A stretch of DNA of 64,000 nt from Methylogaea oryzae (GCF_019669985.1 NZ_AP019782.1:612501-676500); one strand, 5' to 3'. Counted from the stretch's first letter, positions 1 to 11,106 are shown. The notes: a model not told the origin generated them from the letters alone. Numbers and translations: made by a program.

Positions 1-2466
<2,466 letters not shown>

Positions 2467-2541
2467 CGCGCGGTTTTTCCGGCTTGCCGCCGCCTTGGCG
2501 GCCTTTCGGCCGCGTGCGGTCGGATAACGTAATCCGGTACT

Positions 2542-2570
2542 TTGTCGCGGCTAATTCCAATCGGTAAAAA
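2542..2570 (+). promoter_or_regulatory. Possible sigma70-type promoter for tatD
   Basis: A TTGTCG box at 2542-2547 and a TAAAAA box at 2565-2570 are separated by exactly 17 bases. They sit in a stretch visibly richer in A and T than the flanking genes, 45 bases upstream of the chosen tatD start. Each box matches the consensus at four of six positions, so this is only a candidate. Readthrough from holB is the alternative. Confidence 0.35.
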
Positions 2571-2614
2571 CGCGACATTTTTCATTCTTTTCATAACAAG
2601 TAACATTGTCTCCC

Positions 2615-3382
2615 ATGCTTATCGACTCCCACTGCCATTTGGATCGCCTGGATTTGAAACCTTATGGCGGCGATTTCGGCCGCTTTGTGCGGGAAACCCA
2701 TGAGTCAGGGGTAAGCCACATGTTGTGTGTGGCCATTAACCTGGAGTCTTACCCCGCCATGCGGCAATTAGTCGCACCCTACGACGGGATTTCCGTATCG
2801 GTGGGGGTGCATCCTAACGAAACTTCCGGCGTTGAGCCCAGCGAGGAGCAGTTAAAAGCTTTGACGGAAGATTCCCGGGTGGTCGCGGTAGGGGAAACCG
2901 GGCTGGATTATTTCCGCAGCGAAGGGGAACTTTCCTGGCAGCAAGAACGTTTTCGCCGCCATATTCGCGTGGCGCGCAGTGTTGGCAAGCCGCTCATCAT
3001 TCATACCCGAGAGGCGCGGGAAGATACGCTGCGTATTCTCGAGGAGGAGGGCGCCGGCGAAGTGGGCGGCGTATTGCACTGCTTTACGGAGGATTGGGAT
3101 ACGGCGCGGCGTGCCTTGGATCTCAATTTTAATATTTCGTTTTCCGGCATTGTTACGTTCGCCAGCGCCGGGCAAATTCAGGAGGCCGCGCGCAAAGTTC
3201 CGGCGGATCGTTATTTAATAGAAACGGACTCCCCGTATCTGGCGCCAACCCCCCATCGAGGGAAACCTAACTATCCGGCTTACGTGCGGCGTGTGGCGGA
3301 GTTTCTTGCCGAATTGAGAGGTGTTTCCACCGAGGACGTGGCGCGGCAAAGCAGCGAAAATTACCGCCGATTGTTCGCTTGA
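2615..3382 (+). CDS. tatD: TatD-family metal-dependent deoxyribonuclease (YcfH type)
   Basis: TatD-family proteins are TIM-barrel hydrolases using two metal ions. The YcfH/TatD members have 3'-5' exonuclease activity on DNA and a proposed role in DNA repair. The ATG at 2615 gives the textbook N-terminus MLIDSHCHLD with the metal-binding HxH. A TTG at 2606 would add three residues and is less likely. Other signatures are AVGETGLDYF, the IHTREA segment with a metal-binding histidine, LHCFT, and ETDSPYLAP near the C-terminus. The product has 255 residues, a normal length. Base composition drops relative to the upstream genes, with more A/T at third codon positions. Position after holB fits the usual cluster, without pilZ. 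Confidence 0.94.
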   Translation: MLIDSHCHLDRLDLKPYGGDFGRFVRETHESGVSHMLCVAINLESYPAMRQLVAPYDGISVSVGVHPNETSGVEPSEEQLKALTEDSRVVAVGETGLDYFRSEGELSWQQERFRRHIRVARSVGKPLIIHTREAREDTLRILEEEGAGEVGGVLHCFTEDWDTARRALDLNFNISFSGIVTFASAGQIQEAARKVPADRYLIETDSPYLAPTPHRGKPNYPAYVRRVAEFLAELRGVSTEDVARQSSENYRRLFA

Positions 3383-3464
3383 CGCGGCCGGTAGTGCCGC
3401 GGCGCGGCTGGGAGATATAGGCTTGCGTTTCTTCGTATGGCGGGGGTATTATTCCGGGGAAGGC

Positions 3465-3492
3465 TTGTCTTAGCGCATCGCTAATATATAAT
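3465..3492 (+). promoter_or_regulatory. Promoter of the H-NS-family gene
   Basis: A perfect TATAAT lies at 3487-3492 with a TTGTCT box at 3465-3470, spacing 16. The predicted transcription start near 3499 would leave about 38 bases of leader before the ATG at 3537. It would leave almost none before the GTG at 3501, which supports the ATG as the start. Confidence 0.65.
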
Positions 3493-3536
3493 CATGCGCG
3501 GTGGACGAACTGACCCATTTTGAAAAGGTGTTGATT

Positions 3537-3857
3537 ATGGAACAAAATCTGAACGTGCTTTCCGAAACGCAATTGCAAGAAGTGATTGAGAATGCTCATC
3601 GCGCCTTGCGTGACAAGCAACAGAGCCGTCGCAAAGAAGTATTCGCCGAAATTCGTCGGCTGGCGGCTTCCGTCGGAGTGACCGTTGAAATTTCCGAAGG
3701 CGATAAGCCGAGCCGCGCCACCCGTACGGGTAAGGTTGCCGCGAAGTACCGTAATCCGTCCAACCCGTCGCAAACCTGGACGGGCCGCGGCATGAAGCCG
3801 GTGTGGCTGCGCGACCTGCTCAACAGCGGCCGCAGTATCGATGAATTCGCCATCTAA
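3537..3857 (+). CDS. H-NS family nucleoid-associated protein
   Basis: H-NS-family proteins bind AT-rich DNA and silence transcription. The ATG at 3537 is chosen because an AAAAGGTG ribosome site ends six bases before it and a TATAAT box lies just upstream. A GTG at 3501 would add 12 residues but would be nearly leaderless. The 106-residue product has an N-terminal helical oligomerisation region with heptad-like leucines. Its C-terminal DNA-binding domain contains KYRNPSNPSQTWTGRGMKPVWL, the family signature, in which the TWTGRG loop contacts the minor groove. It is a single-gene unit with its own promoter and a strong terminator. Which H-NS paralogue this is cannot be settled from sequence alone. 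Confidence 0.9.
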   Translation: MEQNLNVLSETQLQEVIENAHRALRDKQQSRRKEVFAEIRRLAASVGVTVEISEGDKPSRATRTGKVAAKYRNPSNPSQTWTGRGMKPVWLRDLLNSGRSIDEFAI

Positions 3858-3977
3858 AGAGAAATAAGGGCTCGGCCGGTTCGGCGCCGCTTCCTGTTTA
3901 TCCCGGCTCTCTGCGCAAAGCGCAGGGCACCGGACAATAGGGTAGGCCGAACGAACGATTGCGCTGGCCCTATACCG

Positions 3978-4010
3978 AAAAAAATGCCGGGGATTCCCCG
4001 GCATTTTTTT
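3978..4010. terminator. Bidirectional intrinsic terminator
   Basis: A perfect 8-bp GC stem, TGCCGGGG (3985-3992) with CCCCGGCA (3996-4003) and loop ATT, is flanked by seven A on the left and seven T on the right. It therefore works on both strands. It lies between the convergent H-NS gene and aguB. Confidence 0.92.
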
Positions 4011-4052
4011 GTCCGTCGCTTTCGCGCCGCGCCGTCAAGGCGGCGGCAGCGC

Positions 4053-4940
4053 TTAGTCCAGATAGCGTTTCACCAGGCCTTCGTAGGCATCGATGCGGCG
4101 GTCCCTGAGATAAGGCCAGATACGCCGTACCGACTCGGTGCGGGCTCGATCGATTTCCACCAGCAATAACTTGCGTTCTTCCGCTCCGGCGCTGCAGAGC
4201 AGTTCTCCTTGCGGACCCGCGACAAAGCTATTGCCCCAAAACCGAATGCCGTTGCTGTGGCCGCTGGGATCCGGCTCATGGCCGATGCGGTTGCAGGACA
4301 GCACCGGCAAGCCGTTGGCGACGGCGTGAGCGCGTTGGATCGTGATCCATGCGTCGAGCTGGCGTTGTTGCTCTGCCGCGTCGTCGTCCGGGTTCCAGCC
4401 GATGGCGGTGGGGTAGAGCAGCAGCTCCGCGCCGGCCAGCGTCATCAGGCGTGCGGCTTCCGGATACCACTGGTCCCAGCACACCAGGATACCCAGTTTG
4501 CCTAGCGAGGTTTGAATGGGGCTGAAGCCCAAGTCTCCCGGCGTAAAATAAAATTTTTCGTAAAAACCCGGATCGTCCGGAATGTGCATTTTGCGGTATT
4601 TGCCCGCCAGGCCGCCGTCCCGGTCGAATACGACGGCGGTGTTGTGGTACAGGCCTGGCGCTCGCTTTTCAAACAGCGAGCCGACGATGACCAGCTTCAG
4701 TTCCTTGGCCAACCCGCCGAGCGTTTCGCAGGCGGGGCCGGGGATGGGTTCGGCCAAGTCGAAAAAATCGGTGCTTTCTATTTGGCAGAAATACGGCCCC
4801 AGGTGCAATTCGGGCAGCAGCACCAAGTCGGCGCCCTGCGCTTTGGCTTCGCGCACGGCCGCGATCGATTCCGCCAGGTTTTCTTCCCTGCTTGCGCCGC
4901 AGGCTTGTTGCACCAGTGCAACGGTCAGTTTGTCGTTCAT
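4053..4940 (-). CDS. aguB: N-carbamoylputrescine amidohydrolase
   Basis: Hydrolyses N-carbamoylputrescine to putrescine, CO2 and ammonia, the last step of the agmatine route to polyamines. It is a nitrilase-superfamily protein of 295 residues with the Glu-Lys-Cys triad visible: E44 in LLPELHLGPYF, K117 in GKYRKMHIPDD, and C154 in ILVCWDQWYPEAARL. The C-terminal SCNRIGHE and IRFWGNSFVAGPQGE segments are also typical of AguB. It lies 56 bases downstream of aguA on the same strand, so the pair is probably one operon and carries out two consecutive steps. It ends at the bidirectional terminator shared with the H-NS gene. Confidence 0.95.
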   Translation of the reverse strand: MNDKLTVALVQQACGASREENLAESIAAVREAKAQGADLVLLPELHLGPYFCQIESTDFFDLAEPIPGPACETLGGLAKELKLVIVGSLFEKRAPGLYHNTAVVFDRDGGLAGKYRKMHIPDDPGFYEKFYFTPGDLGFSPIQTSLGKLGILVCWDQWYPEAARLMTLAGAELLLYPTAIGWNPDDDAAEQQRQLDAWITIQRAHAVANGLPVLSCNRIGHEPDPSGHSNGIRFWGNSFVAGPQGELLCSAGAEERKLLLVEIDRARTESVRRIWPYLRDRRIDAYEGLVKRYLD

Positions 4941-4996
4941 GATGGAACCTTGGTATTAAAAGGCTTGTGGGAAACGGACGCGCTCCGCGGGATTAT

Positions 4997-6058
4997 TTAA
5001 GGCTTCCGCAGGGCCGCAATGCTCAAGGCTTGCGGAAATTGCATGGTGGCGCAATGCAGGCTGCCGTATTGGTGGATCAGCGGCCGGCAGTCGATAGGCA
5101 CGATGTCGCGGTCGGGGAAACAGCCGGCCAAGCGTTGCAGGGCCACGGCGTCCGCCGGATCGTCGTATACCGGAACCAGCACCGCGCCGTTGATGATGAG
5201 GAAATTGGCATAGCCCGCCGGCAGGCGCAGCCCGTCTTCATCGTGGATCGCCTTGGGCATGGGCAGGGGCACCAGTGTGTACGGCTTGCCGTCGGCCGTG
5301 GCGAACTCGGTCAATTGGTCGCGCATGAGCCCGCATTCGATGTAGTGGGAGTCTTCGGGGTCGTCGCAGGCCGTGTAGGCGATGGTGTCAGGGCTGCAAA
5401 AGCGGGCCAGGGTGTCGATGTGGGAGTCGGTGTCGTCGCCTTCCACGTGGCCGAAATCCAGCCATAGGACGCGCGACAGGCCGAAACGCTGCGTCAGCGC
5501 CGCTTCGATGTCGTCGCGGGTCATGGACGGGTTGCGGTTGACGTTGAGCAGGCAGCGCTTGCTGGTGAGCAGCGTGCCGCGGCCGTCCACCTCGATGCTG
5601 CCGCCCTCCAGCACCATGGGCACTTTTTCTTGGGCGGCGCCGTCGAAGATGCCGGTGGCGATGAGGTTTTGCGCCAGTTGCGCGTCCAAGGCGCAATCGT
5701 GCTTGCCGCCCCAGCCGTTGAATTGGAAGTCGAGCAACAGCGGCTGGCCGTCGCTTAACACGGTGATGGGGGCGGTATCGCGCACCCAGCAGTCGTTATA
5801 GGGAAATTCCACGAAGATCACCCGCGCCATGTCCGCCGCGCCGCTCAGCAAGCCTTCGATATGCTTGCGGTGGCCGCTGTCGCGGCAGGCGATGATCAAA
5901 CCCTGGCGGCGGCTGATTTCCCGGGCCGCATCGCAATAATTGCGCTCCACTTGAGGCAGCCAGGGGCCGAAATCGCCGCCTGGCTCCGGCCAAGCCATCA
6001 AAACCGCGCTTTGTGGCGCCCATTCGGGCGGGAGTTGCGAGCCGGTAGGATTGTTCAC
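4997..6058 (-). CDS. aguA: Agmatine deiminase (peptidyl-arginine deiminase family)
   Basis: Converts agmatine to N-carbamoylputrescine and ammonia, the substrate of the neighbouring AguB. The 353-residue protein belongs to the guanidino-group-modifying fold. Visible signatures are NCWVRDTAPI-like NDCWVRDTAPITV, NGWGGKHDCALD, LEGGSIEVDG, the FGHVEGDDTDSHID metal/substrate region, YANFLIINGAVLVP, and the catalytic cysteine C336 in GSLHCATMQFP near the C-terminus. It is the first gene of the aguA-aguB unit and is transcribed away from cysM across a 258-base divergent intergenic region. Putrescine made this way would not need ornithine decarboxylase. Biosynthetic arginine decarboxylase is not in the window. 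Confidence 0.95.
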   Translation of the reverse strand: MNNPTGSQLPPEWAPQSAVLMAWPEPGGDFGPWLPQVERNYCDAAREISRRQGLIIACRDSGHRKHIEGLLSGAADMARVIFVEFPYNDCWVRDTAPITVLSDGQPLLLDFQFNGWGGKHDCALDAQLAQNLIATGIFDGAAQEKVPMVLEGGSIEVDGRGTLLTSKRCLLNVNRNPSMTRDDIEAALTQRFGLSRVLWLDFGHVEGDDTDSHIDTLARFCSPDTIAYTACDDPEDSHYIECGLMRDQLTEFATADGKPYTLVPLPMPKAIHDEDGLRLPAGYANFLIINGAVLVPVYDDPADAVALQRLAGCFPDRDIVPIDCRPLIHQYGSLHCATMQFPQALSIAALRKP

Positions 6059-6158
6059 GATAGTGCGCCTCTGCAGTCAAATGGGCGGCATTTTACCCGA
6101 TCTAGCTCAGTGCAACCCTGTTGGATGGGACGTGGGCCGGATTCGTCCTGCCGTACGC

Positions 6159-6164
6159 TATAAT
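6159..6164 (+). promoter_or_regulatory. Candidate -10 box for cysM
   Basis: The sequence GCTATAATGG contains a perfect TATAAT at 6159-6164, in the region between divergent aguA and cysM. No convincing -35 box lies 16-18 bases upstream, so an activator or an extended contact may be needed. Transcription from here would give a leader of about 145 bases. Confidence 0.4.
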
Positions 6165-6316
6165 GGCGATCCTTTTCCCCGGCGCGCTGCCGTGCCGACT
6201 TTTCTGTGCCGGCAAGCGCGCCGATTTGTGCCGCTTACCTGCGACAGGGGCGCCGCCCTCCGGACTCGTCGTTAATGTTTGGAGTATGCGGCCTCGTTGT
6301 GAACCTTGGTGCAAAC

Positions 6317-7207
6317 ATGAATTACCCTACCCTGGAATCTTTCGTCGGCAATACTCCCTTGGTGCGTTTGCAGCGCTTGTCGGGACAGGGTTCCAATACC
6401 CTGTTGGTCAAGCTGGAGGGCAACAACCCGGCCGGTTCGGTGAAAGACCGCCCGGCCCTGAGCATGATCAAGCACGCGGAAGCGCGCGGCGACATCAAGC
6501 CCGGCGACCGGTTGATCGAAGCCACCTCCGGCAACACCGGCATCGCCCTGGCCATGGCAGCGGCCATCAAGGGCTACCGCATGACCCTCATCATGCCGGA
6601 AAACATGAGCGCGGAACGGCGCGCCAGCATGAAGGCCTACGGCGCGGAAATCATCCTAACGCCGGAAAAAGGCAGCATGGAAGCGGCCATCGATCTGGCG
6701 CGGGCCATGGAAGCGCGCGGCGAAGGCAAAGTCCTCGATCAGTTCGCCAACCCGGATAATCCCCGCGCCCACTACGAAGGCACGGGACCTGAAATCTGGC
6801 GCGACACCCAGGGCGCGATTACCCACTTCGTCAGCTCCATGGGCACCACCGGCACCATCATGGGCACGTCGCGCTATTTAAAGGAGGTCAATCCGGCCAT
6901 CCAGGTGATCGGCGTGCAGCCGGAAGGCGAGTCGAAGATCCCCGGTATCCGCCGTTGGCCGCAGGAGTATTTGCCGAAAATCTACCAGCCGGAGCGGGTG
7001 GACCGCATCCTGGACATGGATCAGCAAACCGCCGAGGAAATGACCCGCCGCCTGGCGCGGGAAGAAGGCATATTCTGCGGCGTTTCCTCCGGCGGCGCGG
7101 TGGCGGCGGCTTTGCGGTTGGCGCAAGAGTTGGAGAACGCCGTCATCGTCGCCATCGTCTGCGATAGGGGCGACCGTTATCTGTCCACCGGGGTGTTTCC
7201 AGACTGA
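6317..7207 (+). CDS. cysM: Cysteine synthase B
   Basis: A PLP enzyme that makes cysteine from O-acetylserine and sulfide or thiosulfate. The ATG at 6317 gives MNYPTLESFVGNTPLVRL, the canonical CysM N-terminus. The open frame further upstream has no family similarity. The PLP lysine is K43 in NNPAGSVKDRPA. The phosphate-binding loop is in GTTGTIMGTSRYL, and the TSGNTGIALA substrate loop is present. The CysM hallmark EGIFCGVSSGGAVAAAL is near the C-terminus. At 296 residues it has the normal length for the B isozyme. The stop overlaps the rlmD ATG by one base (TGATG), so the two are probably co-translated. The same cysM-rlmD pairing is known in other gammaproteobacteria. Confidence 0.95.
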   Translation: MNYPTLESFVGNTPLVRLQRLSGQGSNTLLVKLEGNNPAGSVKDRPALSMIKHAEARGDIKPGDRLIEATSGNTGIALAMAAAIKGYRMTLIMPENMSAERRASMKAYGAEIILTPEKGSMEAAIDLARAMEARGEGKVLDQFANPDNPRAHYEGTGPEIWRDTQGAITHFVSSMGTTGTIMGTSRYLKEVNPAIQVIGVQPEGESKIPGIRRWPQEYLPKIYQPERVDRILDMDQQTAEEMTRRLAREEGIFCGVSSGGAVAAALRLAQELENAVIVAIVCDRGDRYLSTGVFPD

Positions 7208-8541
7208 TGGCGCGCAGAAACTACAACCGCAAGCCCCTGCCGAAAGAGCCGCGCCAAGCCGTCGTCGAGTCCCTCAACCACGACGCGCGCGGCGTGGCCC
7301 ACATGGACGGCAAGGTGGTGTTCATCGACGGCGCTCTGCCGGGCGAAACCGTCACGTTCACTTATACCGAAATACGCCGCGACTATGCCGAAGGCCAGGT
7401 GGCGACGGTGCTGGAGGCCTCCGGGGAGCGCATCGCGCCCCATTGCCCCCACGCCGGCATCTGCGGCGGGTGCAGCTTGCAGCACCTGGAGCACGAGGCG
7501 CAAATCCGCCACAAGCAGACACTGCTGCTGGAGCAATTGCGCCGCATCGGCAAGGTGCAGCCGGCGGAGGTGTTCGACGTTTTGCGCGGGCCGCTGTGGG
7601 GCTACCGGCACAAGGCGCGGCTCAGCGTGAAATACGTGCGCAAGAAGGGCCGTGCGCTGGTGGGCTTCCGCGAAAAGGGCGGCCCGTTCGTGGCGGACAT
7701 CGACGTTTGCCCGGTATTGCATCCGGCGGTGGGGGAAAAACTGTCCCTGCTGGCGGAGCTGGTGGCCGGCCTGACGGTGCGCGAGCAGTTGCCGCAAATC
7801 GAAATCGGCGTGGGCGATAATCATTGCGCCCTGGTGTTCCGCATTCTGCAGGACGCGGCGGCGGAGGATCTGGCGGCGTTGCGCGCTTTCGGCGAGGCGC
7901 ATGGTTACGCCGTCTATACCCAGCGGCAAGGCCCGGACAGCATCGAGCCGGTGCATGAAGACAGCGCCGCGTTGCCGTCCTACGCCTTGCCGGAGGCGGA
8001 CGTGCATTTCCACTTCAACCCCACCGAATTCACCCAGGTCAATCCGGCCATCAACCGCGCCATGGTGGCGCGCGCCCTGGGGCTGTTGGCGCCGACGGCG
8101 GACGAGGATGTGCTGGACTTGTTCTGCGGCCTGGGCAATTTCACCCTGCCCCTGGCGCGGCAGGCGAAGTCCGTCACCGGCGTGGAAGGCGACGCGCCGC
8201 TGGTTCAGCGGGCGCGTGACAACGCCCAGCGCAACGGCATAAGCAACGCGGAGTTTTTCGCCGCCGACTTATTCGCCGACGTTTCCGCAGCGCCCTGGGC
8301 GCAGCGCCATTACGACAAAATCCTGCTGGATCCGGCCCGCGCCGGCGCCCAGGAAATCGTCCGCCAGTTGCCGCGCTTCGGCGCCGGCCGGGTGGTGTAC
8401 ATTTCCTGCAACCCGGCCACCTTGGCGCGCGATGCGGGCATCCTGGTCAACGAACTGGGTTACCGTTTGCTGGGGGCCGGCATCATGGACATGTTTCCCC
8501 ACACCGCCCACGTGGAATCCATCGCTGTGTTCGAGCGTTGA
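7207..8541 (+). CDS. rlmD: 23S rRNA (uracil-1939-C5)-methyltransferase
   Basis: Methylates U1939 of 23S rRNA using S-adenosylmethionine. The 444-residue protein has an N-terminal TRAM RNA-binding domain (about residues 12-70). It then has the iron-sulfur cysteine set CPHAGICGGC with the fourth cysteine in DVCPVLHP. The Rossmann methyltransferase domain carries VLDLFCGLGNFTLPLA for SAM binding and the catalytic cysteine in YISCNPATLARD. The HTAHVESIAVFER C-terminus is diagnostic for the RlmCD/TrmA superfamily. It follows cysM with a one-base overlap and overlaps the next gene by one base. The TRAM domain and the Fe-S cysteines support RlmD over TrmA. Confidence 0.95.
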   Translation: MARRNYNRKPLPKEPRQAVVESLNHDARGVAHMDGKVVFIDGALPGETVTFTYTEIRRDYAEGQVATVLEASGERIAPHCPHAGICGGCSLQHLEHEAQIRHKQTLLLEQLRRIGKVQPAEVFDVLRGPLWGYRHKARLSVKYVRKKGRALVGFREKGGPFVADIDVCPVLHPAVGEKLSLLAELVAGLTVREQLPQIEIGVGDNHCALVFRILQDAAAEDLAALRAFGEAHGYAVYTQRQGPDSIEPVHEDSAALPSYALPEADVHFHFNPTEFTQVNPAINRAMVARALGLLAPTADEDVLDLFCGLGNFTLPLARQAKSVTGVEGDAPLVQRARDNAQRNGISNAEFFAADLFADVSAAPWAQRHYDKILLDPARAGAQEIVRQLPRFGAGRVVYISCNPATLARDAGILVNELGYRLLGAGIMDMFPHTAHVESIAVFER

Positions 8542-9038
8542 TGGAGACGCCGGATTTTTACCTGCGCGTCAGCATACCGCGTCAATGCCTGGACGTGCTG
8601 CGGGATGGCCGGGTGGAACGGACCTATCCGGTATCCACCGCCAAGAACGGTCCAGGGGAAAAACGCGGCAGCGAATGCACGCCCCGCGGCTGGCATAAAG
8701 TCCGCGCCAAGATCGGCGGCGGCCTGCCGTCGGGCGCGGTGCTCGTCGGCCGGCGGCCGACCGGCCAGGTTTACGGTCCCGAACTAGAGGCGCAATATCC
8801 GCTGCGCGACTGGATTTTGACCCGCATCCTCTGGCTGGGCGGCCTGGAGCCGGGCCGCAACCGCTACGGCGAAGTGGACACGGCATGGCGCTTCATTTAC
8901 ATTCACGGCAGCCCCGGCCATGGCGTCCCTGGGCAACCCGCATCGCACGGCTGCATCCGCATGAAAAATGCGGATATTTTAGAGTTGTATGATCGGATTC
9001 CTGTCGGAGTGCGCGTTCTTATCTCGGAACAACCCTAA
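8541..9038 (+). CDS. L,D-transpeptidase (YkuD domain), no signal peptide
   Basis: YkuD-domain proteins catalyse L,D-transpeptidation of peptidoglycan or attach lipoproteins to it. Almost the whole 165-residue protein is this domain. The active-site motif is visible as IHGSPG (H122) and SHGCIRM (H136, nucleophile C138). The ATG at 8541 overlaps the rlmD stop by one base. The N-terminus METPDFYLRVSI is not a signal sequence, so export is not obvious from the sequence. A substrate-like role in the cytoplasm or a non-classical route cannot be excluded. Related short YkuD proteins of the YbiS/ErfK group without signal peptides exist. The physiological substrate is not predictable here. Confidence 0.85.
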   Translation: METPDFYLRVSIPRQCLDVLRDGRVERTYPVSTAKNGPGEKRGSECTPRGWHKVRAKIGGGLPSGAVLVGRRPTGQVYGPELEAQYPLRDWILTRILWLGGLEPGRNRYGEVDTAWRFIYIHGSPGHGVPGQPASHGCIRMKNADILELYDRIPVGVRVLISEQP

Positions 9039-9052
9039 CCATCGACGGCGAC

Positions 9053-9919
9053 ATGGGCTCAGTCAGTCACGATTTCCCTAAAACCGCCCGAATAGCGATC
9101 CATAAGCTAAGGCTGCTGCCGCCTATTCCGGTGGAGCTGCAGCGGCTGCTGGAAATCGTGCGCGACGAGCAGACCACTCTGGATCAGCTTTACGTCGCCG
9201 TGGAAAACAGCCCGGCGCTCACGGCCCGCCTGCTGGGGCTGGCCAACTCCGCCTATTTCGGCCAGTCCGGCGCGGTCAGCACCATTCGCCAGGCCATCTA
9301 CCAAGTGCTGGGCCTCAATACCGTCAAAAGCCTGGTGTACACCCAGTTGCTGTCGCAAACGCTGGATACCAGCCGTTGCGCCGCGTTTCAGGGCGAGCAA
9401 TTCTGGTGCGAATCGCTGCTCACCGCCATTTTCGCCCAACGCTTGGCCGGCCAGGCCAAAGTGGATGCCGGCGTGGCCTATACCACCGGCTTGTTGGCCA
9501 ATCTGGGCCTATTGGCCCTGGTGCATACCTTTCCCGAGGAAATGGCCGCCATGTTCCGCGCAGCGGAGGAAAGCGGCGTCCGTTTGTCCCAACAGTTGCG
9601 CGGCGAGCTGGGCATGGATCAGTACCGCGCGGGCGCTTGGCTGGCGTCGCGTTGGCATTTCCCGGACGCTTTATGCCTGGCCATCATGTCCATGGCCGAC
9701 GGCGGCTCCCAGGCCGCTTCGCCTTTGGCTTCCGTGGTGCGTTTGGCCCGTTGCCTGGCGCAGCAGTGCTACCGGGGCGAGGACGACCGTCAGGCGTACG
9801 AGGCTTTGGCCGAGGAGCTGGGGCTGGAGGCGGACGGCTTGCCGCGCGTGCTCGAGGCCGTTAAGGCCAAGCGGCTGGAATTGGCCGAAAGCGCTCGCTT
9901 GCTGGGCAATCCGCCATGA
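9053..9919 (+). CDS. HDOD domain signalling protein
   Basis: A 288-residue protein that is largely an HDOD domain (about residues 15-215), recognised by LPPIPVELQRLLEIV, the LGLANSAYFG segment, IRQAIYQVLGL and the YTTGLLANLGLLAL region. HDOD domains resemble HD phosphohydrolases but lack the full catalytic metal set. They usually serve as scaffolds in signal transduction. Its stop codon overlaps the start of the following diguanylate cyclase (ATGA). The two are therefore probably co-translated, and this protein may modulate c-di-GMP synthesis by its partner. That functional link is inference from the overlap. It starts 14 bases after the transpeptidase gene. Confidence 0.85.
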   Translation: MGSVSHDFPKTARIAIHKLRLLPPIPVELQRLLEIVRDEQTTLDQLYVAVENSPALTARLLGLANSAYFGQSGAVSTIRQAIYQVLGLNTVKSLVYTQLLSQTLDTSRCAAFQGEQFWCESLLTAIFAQRLAGQAKVDAGVAYTTGLLANLGLLALVHTFPEEMAAMFRAAEESGVRLSQQLRGELGMDQYRAGAWLASRWHFPDALCLAIMSMADGGSQAASPLASVVRLARCLAQQCYRGEDDRQAYEALAEELGLEADGLPRVLEAVKAKRLELAESARLLGNPP

Positions 9920-11106
9920 TGCCGGACAGTTTCATCGGCGAGCTGAAGTCGGCCGGCAGCGAGCTGGGCGTTCAATTCATCGACTTGATCGGCTCGCTCT
10001 CTACCATGCACGAGCTGATGCGCTTGGACGTGCGGCTCCTGGACGAACGCACGCTGGTGCGGCACGCGCTGATCGCCTTGATGCGCAACCAGGACATGGA
10101 GCGCTGCTCGCTGTTCCTGCTCCAGGGCGAGCGCTTGGTGAATGTCACCGGCGTGGACTGGGACGAGTGCGCCGAGCCGCTGGGCCTGGAGCCGGCCGTC
10201 CGCCAGGCGGTGAGTCCGCTGGAATTCGGCGTGGGCGAGGGCGTTATGGGGCGGGCGGCGCAAACGCGCAAATTGCAGCATTGCCGCGATTGCAAGAACG
10301 ACGATAGATTCGCCGCCAAGGGCGAAGCCGCCACCGGGCCGGGCTGCCTGATTTCGGCGCCCATCTTGTCGGGAGGGGAGTTGATGGGGGTGCTCAATAT
10401 TTCCCACCCCCACGCCAACCATTTCACCGAATGGCACGAGCGGTTGCTGGACGTTTATTGCGCGCTGCTGGCGCTGATGTTGAGCAACAGCCGTTTGTTG
10501 CACCAATTGGAAGGCGCGGTGCATGCCCGCACCCTGGAGTTGCAGCAGGCTTTGGATGAGGCGCGCACCCTCAAGCAGCGCTTCGAGGCGCTGTCCTTCG
10601 TCGACGAGCTGACCGGGCTATACAACCGCCGTTACCTCATGCCGCAGGCGCAGACCGCTTTCGTTCGCGCCCTGCGCTATCGCGAGCCTTTGAGCGTGAT
10701 GCTGCTGGATTTGGACTATTTCAAATCCATCAACGACCAGCACGGCCATGCCGCCGGCGACGAAGTGCTGAGCGGTTTCGCCGCCATGCTGCAGCGCGAA
10801 TCGCGGGAGGTCGATATCCTCGGCCGCATGGGCGGCGAGGAGTTCGCCATCGTCGCCACCGTTACCGATGCCGAGCAGGTGGTAAAATTCGCCGAGCGGC
10901 TTTGCCAAGCGGCGCGCGCATTGACCGTCGGCGTGGACGCTTTGCGGTTGTGCGTTACCGTGAGCATCGGCGTCGCGGCCCTGGATCACGACCTGGCGCA
11001 ACGGGAAGGCTGGGCCTTCGACAATTTGCTGGCCCAAGCCGACCGGGCGCTATACCAAGCCAAACGGGAAGGGCGCGATCGGGTGGTGAGCTCCAGCTTC
11101 CCCTAA
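9916..11106 (+). CDS. GAF-GGDEF diguanylate cyclase
   Basis: Predicted to make cyclic di-GMP from two GTP. The 396-residue protein has an N-terminal GAF-type sensory domain (about residues 40-195), a short coiled coil (about 195-225) and a GGDEF domain (about 228-394). The active site reads GGEEF at residues 306-310 and is intact. An RxxD product-inhibition site (REVD, residues 297-300) lies five residues upstream, so feedback control by c-di-GMP is expected. Metal and substrate residues in DLDYFKSIND are present. No transmembrane helix is seen, so it is cytosolic. The four-base overlap with the HDOD gene suggests they work together. The GAF ligand is unknown; its cysteines CRDC at 123-126 are noted. 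Confidence 0.92.
   Translation: MMPDSFIGELKSAGSELGVQFIDLIGSLSTMHELMRLDVRLLDERTLVRHALIALMRNQDMERCSLFLLQGERLVNVTGVDWDECAEPLGLEPAVRQAVSPLEFGVGEGVMGRAAQTRKLQHCRDCKNDDRFAAKGEAATGPGCLISAPILSGGELMGVLNISHPHANHFTEWHERLLDVYCALLALMLSNSRLLHQLEGAVHARTLELQQALDEARTLKQRFEALSFVDELTGLYNRRYLMPQAQTAFVRALRYREPLSVMLLDLDYFKSINDQHGHAAGDEVLSGFAAMLQRESREVDILGRMGGEEFAIVATVTDAEQVVKFAERLCQAARALTVGVDALRLCVTVSIGVAALDHDLAQREGWAFDNLLAQADRALYQAKREGRDRVVSSSFP

Noticed and set aside
3501-3536. GTG at 3501 as the start of the H-NS gene
   Set aside because: The promoter at 3465-3492 would start RNA about at this codon, and a good ribosome site precedes the ATG at 3537.
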